Origin: CAZAGD01 sp049699975 | Lineage (GTDB): Bacteria; Desulfobacterota; SM23-61 | Direction of reading: 5' to 3' | DNA: 9,851 nucleotides | Assembly: GCA_049699975.1 (NCBI GenBank) | Contig: JBNAWB010000137.1 | Span: 1 to 9,851 of the forward strand | Part shown: one piece after another, positions 1 to 5,779 of the stretch | Numbering within the stretch: the stretch's first letter is position 1 | Layout of the letters: every line of letters begins with the position of its first letter | The notes under the pieces: generated by a model | What the model was told of the DNA's origin: nothing | The model's input: the letters and a program-made list of their open reading frames with translations, nothing else | The model's database searches: none | Made by a program: the position numbers and the translations under genes

Positions 1-98
1 TCTCCCTCCCGCCTGAAGTAGGTACGAATTTCAAAAGTGATCGACGGTCAGATTCCTAAAATCTTTACCTAATTTTAATAGCAAATGTCAAGAAATTC

Positions 99-434
99 TC
101 AGCCCAATTTTTTTAGCACCCCCATAGAAATGGTGGCATGGGCAAAAGCTCCCCCGGCGCGCAAAGCAGCAGCTACAAAGATAGCCTCGGCAATTTCCTG
201 GTCTGTGGCGCCTGCTTTTTGGGCAGCTTTTACGTGGGCTTCAATGCAATAAGGGCACTGCGTAGTATGCGCGACGCCCACAGCAATTAATTCTTTAACT
301 TTTCGGGAAAGGGTACTTTCTTTTTCAAATACAGCAGCATTAAAGTTAAGGAAGGCTTGGAACATATCACTTTGAGCTTCTTGCAAGTCTTGGTAATATT
401 TGCGGGCATCGAGGGCGTAAAAATATTCGCTCAT
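99..434 (-). CDS. AhpD-like / carboxymuconolactone decarboxylase-family CxxC protein
   Basis: A small cytosolic all-helical protein of the AhpD/CMD superfamily, whose members act as thiol peroxidase or disulfide reductase partners. Counting from the start chosen here (111 aa), E48, C60, C63 and H67 reproduce the spacing of the AhpD proton-relay and redox set, with CPYC as the CxxC motif and the family segment KAAQKAGATDQEIAEAI following it. The start is placed at 434 rather than 440: the AAAGGAG ribosome binding site (441-447, minus strand) abuts the ATG at 440 but lies 6 nt from the ATG at 434. Both redox positions are ordinary cysteines, unlike the two TGA-containing genes nearby. It is transcribed away from the CoA-transferase-like pair. 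The substrate is unknown; peroxidase-linked reductase and uncharacterised CMD-family protein are both possible. Confidence 0.88.
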   Translation of the reverse strand: MSEYFYALDARKYYQDLQEAQSDMFQAFLNFNAAVFEKESTLSRKVKELIAVGVAHTTQCPYCIEAHVKAAQKAGATDQEIAEAIFVAAALRAGGAFAHATISMGVLKKLG

Positions 435-473
435 CTTCATCTCCTTTCTTTTTTAAAAATCTTTCCAAGGCAA

Positions 474-502
474 AATATATTTTAAAAAAGAAAATTAAGC
501 AA
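474..502 (-). promoter_or_regulatory. Candidate sigma-70 promoter for the AhpD-like gene
   Basis: On the minus strand a TTGCTT -35 box (497-502) is followed after exactly 17 nt by a TATATT -10 box (474-479), which matches the consensus at five of six positions. It lies about 40 nt upstream of the start at 434. The surrounding DNA is very AT-rich, so chance matches are possible. Confidence 0.45.
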
Positions 503-566
503 GCCGTTTTAATTTCTTCCTCACCTTTTCCCTTTCTGCTGAGAAAATGGGGCAATGGTGAGAAAA

Positions 567-610
567 GGCCGGAGGCAGGCCAGAGGTAGGCCTGCCTCCG
601 GCCTGCCTCT
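567..610. repeat. GC-rich 15-bp perfect inverted repeat with an extra half-copy
   Basis: GGCCGGAGGCAGGCC (567-581) is followed by a 7-nt loop and its exact reverse complement (589-603). The right arm also contains an 11-nt unit, GGCCTGCCTC[C/T], present twice in tandem (589-599 and 600-610, 10 of 11 identical), so the left arm can pair in two registers. It is far more GC-rich than the flanking DNA. Read on the minus strand the stem is followed by TTTTCT, read on the plus strand by an AT-rich stretch. It may be a dispersed hairpin repeat or a terminator, but it lies upstream of both flanking genes, which argues against a simple terminator. Confidence 0.7.
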
Positions 611-697
611 AGTTATTTATTATTATTACCTATCATCTCCTTCCCGCCTGAATTTCTCAGGAATTTTTCAAGTGAGCAAGGTCGGTTCCCAAATAAC

Positions 698-726
698 TTG
701 ACAGATTAAAAATAAAATAATAGTTA
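698..726 (+). promoter_or_regulatory. Candidate promoter for the CoA-transferase-like operon
   Basis: A consensus TTGACA -35 box (698-703) lies 60 nt upstream of the ATG at 763. With a 17-nt spacer the -10 position is TAGTTA (721-726), a poor match; TTATAA at 724-729 would need a 20-nt spacer. The -35 is convincing, the -10 is not. Confidence 0.4.
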
Positions 727-762
727 TAAGCATAAAGAAATGTAAGAGGAGGGTACAGGCCC

Positions 763-1638
763 ATGAAAGAAAAATTAATCTCTTTAAAAGAAGCAGTGGC
801 CTGGGTCCAAGAAGGAAATCTTTTGGGTTTCAGTTCGCAGTTCTTAGAGAGCGGGCCGATGTCTTTTGCCCGAGAATTATTGCGCCAAAGAATAAAGAAT
901 TTAAAGATAGCCACTCTTCCTGGGGGAGGACTATATGCCGATCTATTGTTAGGTGCCGGAGTAGTGGCGGAGTATGAAACATGTTACTGCTCTCTAGGCG
1001 ACTACGGGCCAGCGCCAAATTTTCAAAGAGCAATAAAAAAACAAGCCATAAAAATGAAAGATAATACGTGAGGAGTGATGTACTCTATGGTCCAGGCTGG
1101 ATCATTAGGTTTGCCCTTCGTCGCCGTGCGCGGCCTTTTAGAGAGCGATTTACTTAAATTTCGGCCGGATCTCAAGGTGGAAATTAATCCCTTTAATCCA
1201 GAGGAGGAAGTGGTGGTTGCTCAACCCATCCGCCCAGAGGTAGCCATTTTTCATGCTCTGCAGGCTGATCCTTGGGGGAATGCCATAACTTTTGGGCCGC
1301 GAGATGATTTAATGCTGGCTCGCGCCGCCCGGCGAGTGATCGTTACTGCGGAAAAAATTATCCCTCGAGAACTTACTCCCCGGGATGCTTACCCGAACAC
1401 TTTCCTGCCGGCCCTTGACATTGATGCTGTAGTATTTTCTCCCGGGGGTGCTCATCCCGGCTCTTGCGGAACATTATATGGTGCGGATAAGGAGCACCTC
1501 CAAGAATATTTGGCCTCCGCAGCTACGGAAGAGTCTTTTCAGTATTATCTCCAAAAATATATTTGGTCCACTAATAGCGAAGAAGAATATTTTAGAAAAG
1601 TGGGCTGGTTAGCTCCCGGGGAAAAGGAGAAGTCATGA
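763..1638 (+). CDS. CoA-transferase family I, subunit A (GctA/IpdA-like), candidate selenoprotein with in-frame TGA at codon 103
   Basis: Alpha subunit of a two-subunit enzyme with the family I CoA-transferase fold (glutaconate CoA-transferase or IpdA-type). Read through the TGA at 1069-1071 it is 291 aa, close to the roughly 290-320 aa of the family. The two halves are in the same frame with nothing missing: NFQRAIKKQAIKMKDNT, then TGA, then GVMYSMVQAGSLGLPF, which continues the family pattern AGALGLPF..R..L.SDL. Further motifs are DPWGNAITFGPRDDLMLARAA (about 170-190) and PGGAHPGSCGTLYGADKEHL (about 230-250). The start has AGGAGG at 747-752. A SECIS-like hairpin follows the TGA, and by my recollection of IpdA the TGA aligns with an active-site glutamate, so Sec103 is proposed. 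Alternatives are a nonsense mutation, a sequencing error, or reinitiation at GTG 1075/ATG 1078. It overlaps subunit B by ATGA. Confidence 0.7.
1069..1105 (+). promoter_or_regulatory. Candidate bacterial SECIS element with Sec codon (CoA-transferase subunit A)
   Basis: After the in-frame TGA (1069-1071), ATGGTCCA (1087-1094) pairs with TGGATCAT (1098-1105): eight consecutive pairs, one of them G-T, closing a GGC loop. If the closing A-T pair opens, the loop is AGGCT and begins 22 nt after the TGA. Bacterial SECIS elements lie within the coding sequence just downstream of the UGA and carry guanines in a small apical loop recognised by SelB. The same CCAGG core and distance recur in the reductase gene at 3677-3715. 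Confidence 0.6.
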
Positions 1639-2375
1639 AAGAACCGCCTGTGGCCTATACGCCTGAAGAATTTATGGCCATTATTATTTCGCGGGAAGTC
1701 CACAACTTTGAAACTGTTGGGGTGGGGGCTGCTTCTCCAATTCCTGCGGCCGGCTGTCTTTTGGCTGAACAACTTCACGCCCCCCAAGCCACCATCATCA
1801 TCTTGGGTAGCAAAGAATACCATCCTTTCTTAGGGGGTAGCAGTGAATTACATTTTTTAGGTCAACGGGGGGAACTTGATCTTTTCTTTTTGAGCGGCCT
1901 GCAGATAGATAGTCAGGGAAACATTAATTTGCATGTTTTAGGAGATTATCAGGCACCTAAGATGCGGCTTCCAGGAGCTTATGGCTCAGCGATGTTATAC
2001 TATATGGCTCGGCGGGTAATTCTCTTTCGTACAGAACATACGCGCCGCACTTTTGTGGAGAAAGTAGATTTTGTTACTGCCCCGGGAATTACTTCGGCGC
2101 GAGTTTATCGGCCGGGCGGCCCGACCAAACTAGTAACTCCTAAGGCGATCTTAGGATGGGATAGGAGAAATAAAAAATGGTATTTAGAGTCTCTTCATCC
2201 TGGAATTACTTTGGAAGAAGTGCTGGAGAATACGGGTTTTGATTTAGAAGTGCCTTCATCTCTGACCATGACCCCTTCTCCCACAGATAAGGAATTGCAA
2301 ACTTTGCGGACTACGGTGCGTCCAAAATTAGAAAAAATTTATCCCGAGTTTGCCCAGCAAAAAATTTTGGCCTGA
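1635..2375 (+). CDS. CoA-transferase family I, subunit B (GctB/IpdB-like)
   Basis: Beta subunit (246 aa) partnering the upstream gene; the active site of this fold sits at the A/B interface. Family segments visible are AAGCLLAEQLHAP (about 38-50), GLQIDSQGNIN (88-98), KMRLPGAYG (about 109-117), KVDFVTAPG (about 144-152) and the C-terminal LESLHPGITLEEVLENTGF followed by PTDKEL. The length matches IpdB-like proteins (about 250 aa) and is a little shorter than GctB. The catalytic glutamate of true CoA-transferases, expected about seven residues after HAP, is absent: the segment reads TIIILGSKEY, with L57/G58 there and the nearest Glu at 61. That favours a hydrolase-like or otherwise altered chemistry over ordinary CoA transfer. 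The start ATG overlaps the subunit A stop (ATGA), with AAGGAG 5 nt upstream, so translation is probably coupled and the subunits made in equal amounts. Confidence 0.85.
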   Translation: MKEPPVAYTPEEFMAIIISREVHNFETVGVGAASPIPAAGCLLAEQLHAPQATIIILGSKEYHPFLGGSSELHFLGQRGELDLFFLSGLQIDSQGNINLHVLGDYQAPKMRLPGAYGSAMLYYMARRVILFRTEHTRRTFVEKVDFVTAPGITSARVYRPGGPTKLVTPKAILGWDRRNKKWYLESLHPGITLEEVLENTGFDLEVPSSLTMTPSPTDKELQTLRTTVRPKLEKIYPEFAQQKILA

Positions 2376-2436
2376 ATTTTGGCAGTCTTTCTCCATCTCC
2401 AAGAATTTCCCCTTTTCCTTAAATTATCTGGCAAAT

Positions 2437-2458
2437 TCCCTTTAGATTATTAAAGGGA
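2437..2458. terminator. Possible bidirectional terminator between convergent genes
   Basis: TCCCTTTA (2437-2444) and TAAAGGGA (2451-2458) form a perfect 8-bp stem with a 6-nt loop in the 116-bp gap between the convergent CoA-transferase-like operon and the reductase gene. Position is right for shared termination, but the stem is only moderately GC-rich and neither side has a clean T-run. Confidence 0.4.
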
Positions 2459-2491
2459 GCAAATAAAGTGGGACCATTTCTAGAGCCCATT

Positions 2492-3847
2492 TCAAACTTG
2501 ATGAACTAATTGCCGGGCCGCTATGAGAACTGGATCCCATACCGGAGAAAAGGGAGGGGAATAGCCCAGATCAAGGTTAAGAAAATCTTCTACATTAAGT
2601 CCAGCATGGAGAGCAGTGGCTATGGTATCAATCCGTTTGCCTGCTCCTTCGCCGCCGACGATTTGTCCTCCTAAAAGACGACCAGATCCTTTCTCCGCAA
2701 AAATTTTCACCGTTATGGGTTGGGTCCCCGGAAAATAGCGGGCTTTAGTTTGGGCCTCAATTTTAGCGAAAACATAAGATAAGCCTAACTCTTGAATTTC
2801 TCTTTCTTGCAAACCCGTCCGGGCCACTTCTAAATCACCTACTTTGACCATGGCTGTGCCCACCACCCCAGGGAAAGTGGCTTGGCCGCCGGCAATATTG
2901 AGGCCGGCTATTCTGCCCTGCTTATTGGCCACAGTTCCTAAGGCTACAAAAAAAGGTCGGCGACTTACTAAATGAAAAGTTTCGGCGCAGTTTCCCGCGG
3001 CCCAGACCTTCTCCACGTCCGTTTGCATACGGACATTTACTTTTAGGCCTCCTGTTTGGCCGATGGGAATGCCTGCCGCCTTAGCTAAGATAGAATTAGG
3101 CCGGACGCCCAGGCCGAGGAGTACTAAATCGGCAGGAAGAGACCTTTGCTCAGTGACTACTGCTTTCGCTTCTCCCGCTGAGGTTTCTATACCTGCTAAA
3201 GCTTCATTTAAATAAATTTTGATGCCCCTTTCTTCTAAGGGTTTAATAAGCAAGGCAGCCATGTCCGCATCTAAGGTGTTCATAAGCTGCGGCATCTTTT
3301 CGATAATAGTAATGTCTAAGTTGCGGCGGGCAAAGTTTTCAGCTGCTTCTAAGCCGATATAACCTCCACCGATAATGACGATATTCTTTATTTTCTTTTC
3401 ATCTAATACTTGGCGCAGCTCTAACCCACTTTGTAACGTGTTTAATACATATACTCCTTGGGCATTTATATTAGGAATCGGTGGACGAATAGGAATGGCT
3501 CCCGTGGCAATTAGCAATTGATCGAAAGGTTCCCAATAAGTTTTGCCCGCGTTTAAATCCTCTGCCAGGACCTGGCGTTTTCCTAAATCGATCTCCGCAA
3601 TTTTTTGCCCAACGCGGGCATCTATTCCTTGTTTTTCCCGAAAAGCTTGGGGAGAACGAGCTATTAAAAGGTGCCAATCGTCGACCACCTGGCCGAGATA
3701 GTAAGGAATAGCTCAAGCGGAGTAAGAAGTATGCGGGCTTTGTTCAAAAGCGATAATCTCCAAATCTGGTCTTTGGCGACGGGCCTGCGCGGCTGCGCTC
3801 ATCCCCGCCGCATTTCCGCCAATGACGATTAACCTTTCTCGGGCCAT
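2492..3847 (-). CDS. FAD/NAD(P)-dependent disulfide reductase (CoA-disulfide reductase/NADH oxidase type), candidate selenoprotein with Sec45
   Basis: Cytosolic flavoprotein of the CoA-disulfide reductase/Nox/polysulfide reductase family: NAD(P)H reduces FAD, which reduces the substrate through a single redox-active cysteine. Read through one in-frame TGA (3713-3715) it is 451 aa, the family's usual length. The N-terminus is ERLIVIGGNAAGMSAAAQAR (FAD-binding, GG at 10-11), then TSYSA-TGA-AIPYYLG. Relatives read SxxxCGIPYY here, so the TGA sits exactly on the catalytic cysteine. Downstream are ATGA (114-117), the NAD-binding GGGYIG (160-165), VWAAGNCAE (about 281-289, usually AGD) and the C-terminal YSPPFSPVWDP dimerisation segment. 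The start ATG at 3847 has GGGAGG at 3856-3861, 8 nt upstream. A conventional call would begin at GTG 3688 and lose the FAD motif. The gene is convergent with the CoA-transferase-like operon and has serA 210 bp upstream. The natural substrate cannot be told from sequence. Confidence 0.85.
3677..3715 (-). promoter_or_regulatory. Candidate bacterial SECIS element with Sec codon (disulfide reductase)
   Basis: On the minus strand, after the TGA (3715-3713), TCGGCC (3696-3691) pairs with GGTCGA (3686-3681) around an AGGT tetraloop (3690-3687). The stem extends by ATC (3699-3697) with GAT (3679-3677) across one bulged C (3680). The loop begins 22 nt after the TGA. The AGGT loop resembles the GGTC apical loop of the E. 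coli fdhF SECIS, and a bulged pyrimidine in the stem is also reminiscent of it. Confidence 0.7.
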
Positions 3848-3900
3848 TTTTTAATCCTCCCTTTTCGCTAAGCTTAGAGACGTAAGACAAGAGGTTATCC

Positions 3901-3959
3901 CTGGCCCAAATAGGCCAGCCCCAAAATCTTGCTCTGCGAAGTTGGCTATATATAGCCAA
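3901..3959. promoter_or_regulatory. Palindrome pair upstream of the reductase gene (possible operator)
   Basis: In the 210-bp gap between serA and the reductase gene lie a perfect 18-bp palindrome TTGGCTATATATAGCCAA (3942-3959) and a 6-bp inverted repeat CTGGCC/GGCCAG with a 6-nt loop (3901-3918). They sit about 95 and 54 bp upstream of the reductase start. The long uninterrupted palindrome has the shape of a dimeric repressor site, and its centre TATATA could overlap a -10 region. The shorter repeat could be a 5'-leader hairpin. No regulator can be named. Confidence 0.4.
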
Positions 3960-4057
3960 AATTTAGTCCTTGCCTTAATAAGCCAGCTATAAAAGGTAGT
4001 CGGCATTTATATAAGTCGCCGCTATAACACATTATGATTTGGCCATCCCGTCAAGGT

Positions 4058-5650
4058 TCATAATTCCACTTGGACGGCAGACAAGATATAGGGAAGTTTT
4101 AAAAGTGCATCCAGGACTTCGGGAGAAACCTTCTCATCTACGTGGATTAGAGAGATGGCTGTTCCACCAGCTTTATCGCGGCTTAAATGCATCTGGCCAA
4201 TATTTATCTGGTGCGAGGCCAAAAGGTTGCCCAAGTTACCGATCACCCCTGGTTTATCTTGATTATGAATGAAGAGAATATGGCCTTCAGGAATAGCTTC
4301 GGTCACAAATTTATTGATGCGCACAAAACGGGGTTCATTCTTGCCAAAGAGGGTGCCCGCAACCGTATTTTGACCGATATCAGTATGTAATTGGACCGTT
4401 AGCAAAGTAGTAAAATCTTCGGCTTCTCTACTTTTAGCTTCTTTAACTTTTATCCCTCTTTCCTTGGCTAAAATGGGCGCATTTACATAATTTACCTTTT
4501 CCTCGATGATGGGATCTAATAATCCTTTTAATAAAGACATAGTGATCAGGGTGGTATCCATATCTACTACTTGCCCGCTATAAGTGACATTCACTTCCTG
4601 CATCCGGCCCGAGCTTATCTGCGCCTGAAATTTACCAATCTTTTCCGCTAAGGTAAGATAAGGAGAAAGGAGGGCTAAGGTTTCCGCGCTAACGGCGGGC
4701 AGATTAACGGCATTGCGGGCTGTTCCTTGGAGCAGATATTCTACTACTTGCTGGGCAATAGCTATAGATACTTTAATTTGGGCTTCGGTAGTAGAAGCTC
4801 CTAAATGGGGAGTACAGATCACTTGATCCAATTCCAAGAGCGGATTAGCTCCGGGAGGTTCTTTTTCAAAAACATCCAAGGCTGCTCCAGCAACTTTCCC
4901 CTTGATGATAGCTTCATAAAGGGCCTTTTCTTCAATAATCCCTCCCCGGGCACAATTAATAAGGCGGACTCCTTTTTTCATCTTTTCTATGGCATGGGCA
5001 TTAATTAAGCCTTTGGTGGTAGAGGTCAAAGGAGTGTGCACAGTAATAAAATCAGACCTGGCCAGGAGTTCATCCAAAGTCACCATTTCCACTTTCCTCT
5101 TGGCCGCCACTTCGGCTGATAAATAAGGATCGTAGCCGATTACTTTCATCCCCAATCCTTCGGCCAGCCTGGCCACAACCGAACCAATACTTCCTAAGCC
5201 GATTATCCCTAATGTTTGCCCCTGGACTTCTGTACCCATAAACCGTTCTTTCTCCCATCGGCCAGCTTTTACCGAAGCTGTGGCTTGGGGAATGTGGCGG
5301 GCCAAAGAGAGCAGCAAAGAGATTGTATGTTCGGCAGCGGAGAGGGTATTGCCGCCAGGCGTATTCATAACTACGATCCCTTTCTTAGAAGCCGCCTCCA
5401 GATCAATGTTGTCCACTCCTGTACCAGCGCGGCCGATAACCCGCAGATTGGGCGCAGCAGCAATTACTTCCGCAGTTACCTTAGTCGCGCTGCGCACGAT
5501 CAGACCATGATAATCTTTGATAATCCTCTTCAACTCATCGGGGGGGACTTTGGCTCTAATGTCAGCCTCTATTCCTTGGGCTTGCTCCAAAATAGCCTTT
5601 CCCTCGGCTGAGATATTATCGCTTACTAAAACTTTATATAGCCCCTTCAT
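4058..5650 (-). CDS. serA: D-3-phosphoglycerate dehydrogenase, long form with ACT domain
   Basis: Oxidises 3-phosphoglycerate to 3-phosphohydroxypyruvate with NAD+, the first step of serine synthesis in the cytosol. The 530-aa length is that of the long bacterial form. Visible in order are the substrate-domain segment GRAGTGVDNID (73-83), the Rossmann motif GLGSIG (151-156) with the NAD-selective acidic residue D174, catalytic R235 (NCARGGI), E264 (DVFEKEP) and H282 (PHLGAST), an intervening regulatory domain (about 320-450) and a C-terminal ACT domain (about 457-530, HNQDKPGVIGNLG). The ACT and intervening domains usually mediate serine feedback inhibition. The start has AGGAG 8 nt upstream. 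No aminotransferase or phosphatase of the pathway is adjacent, so serine synthesis genes appear dispersed. The reading frame is intact, with no internal TGA. Confidence 0.96.
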   Translation of the reverse strand: MKGLYKVLVSDNISAEGKAILEQAQGIEADIRAKVPPDELKRIIKDYHGLIVRSATKVTAEVIAAAPNLRVIGRAGTGVDNIDLEAASKKGIVVMNTPGGNTLSAAEHTISLLLSLARHIPQATASVKAGRWEKERFMGTEVQGQTLGIIGLGSIGSVVARLAEGLGMKVIGYDPYLSAEVAAKRKVEMVTLDELLARSDFITVHTPLTSTTKGLINAHAIEKMKKGVRLINCARGGIIEEKALYEAIIKGKVAGAALDVFEKEPPGANPLLELDQVICTPHLGASTTEAQIKVSIAIAQQVVEYLLQGTARNAVNLPAVSAETLALLSPYLTLAEKIGKFQAQISSGRMQEVNVTYSGQVVDMDTTLITMSLLKGLLDPIIEEKVNYVNAPILAKERGIKVKEAKSREAEDFTTLLTVQLHTDIGQNTVAGTLFGKNEPRFVRINKFVTEAIPEGHILFIHNQDKPGVIGNLGNLLASHQINIGQMHLSRDKAGGTAISLIHVDEKVSPEVLDALLKLPYILSAVQVEL

Positions 5651-5702
5651 GGATAGCTCTCCTTATTTTACCTGTTAATGTCCAACGAATAATTTAGGGT
5701 TT

Positions 5703-5732
5703 AATTTAGCTTGTTTGCCTCTATAATTTCAA
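5703..5732 (-). promoter_or_regulatory. Candidate serA promoter
   Basis: On the minus strand TTGAAA (5727-5732) and TAAATT (5703-5708) are separated by 18 nt, with about 52 nt of leader before the serA start. It lies in the 129-bp gap after the methyltransferase gene, so serA probably has its own transcript. No T-box or other leader structure was recognised. Confidence 0.45.
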
Positions 5733-5779
5733 GAAAAAATTCATTGGTCCTATTTTAATTCCTCATTGTAAAAGAGAAA

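Larger units (their letters stand above)
441..762. other. Divergent intergenic region without a gene
   Basis: About 320 bp separate the AhpD-like gene (minus) from the CoA-transferase-like pair (plus). Besides the two candidate promoters and the GC-rich inverted repeat annotated separately, it is AT-rich with long A/T tracts. Short reading frames across it show no family-like sequence and no ribosome binding site. No tRNA or riboswitch fold is apparent by eye. Confidence 0.6.

Noticed and set aside
79..101. Possible third selenoprotein: reading through the TGA of the AhpD-like gene adds a short tail containing a Cys.
   Set aside because: The protein already ends where the family ends and has both redox cysteines; only about seven codons follow before TAA.
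1075..1638. A separate gene starting at GTG 1075 or ATG 1078, giving a naturally split subunit A.
   Set aside because: The GGAG preceding these codons is too close to act as a good ribosome binding site, the halves are in one frame with one codon between them, and the break falls inside a conserved segment. Reinitiation is kept only as an alternative.
99..2375. Genome-wide recoding of TGA (as Gly or Trp) to explain the two in-frame TGA codons.
   Set aside because: TGA is used as the normal terminator in this window: the AhpD-like gene, both CoA-transferase subunits, the reductase and serA all end in TGA at the family's usual C-terminus, so only context-dependent recoding fits.
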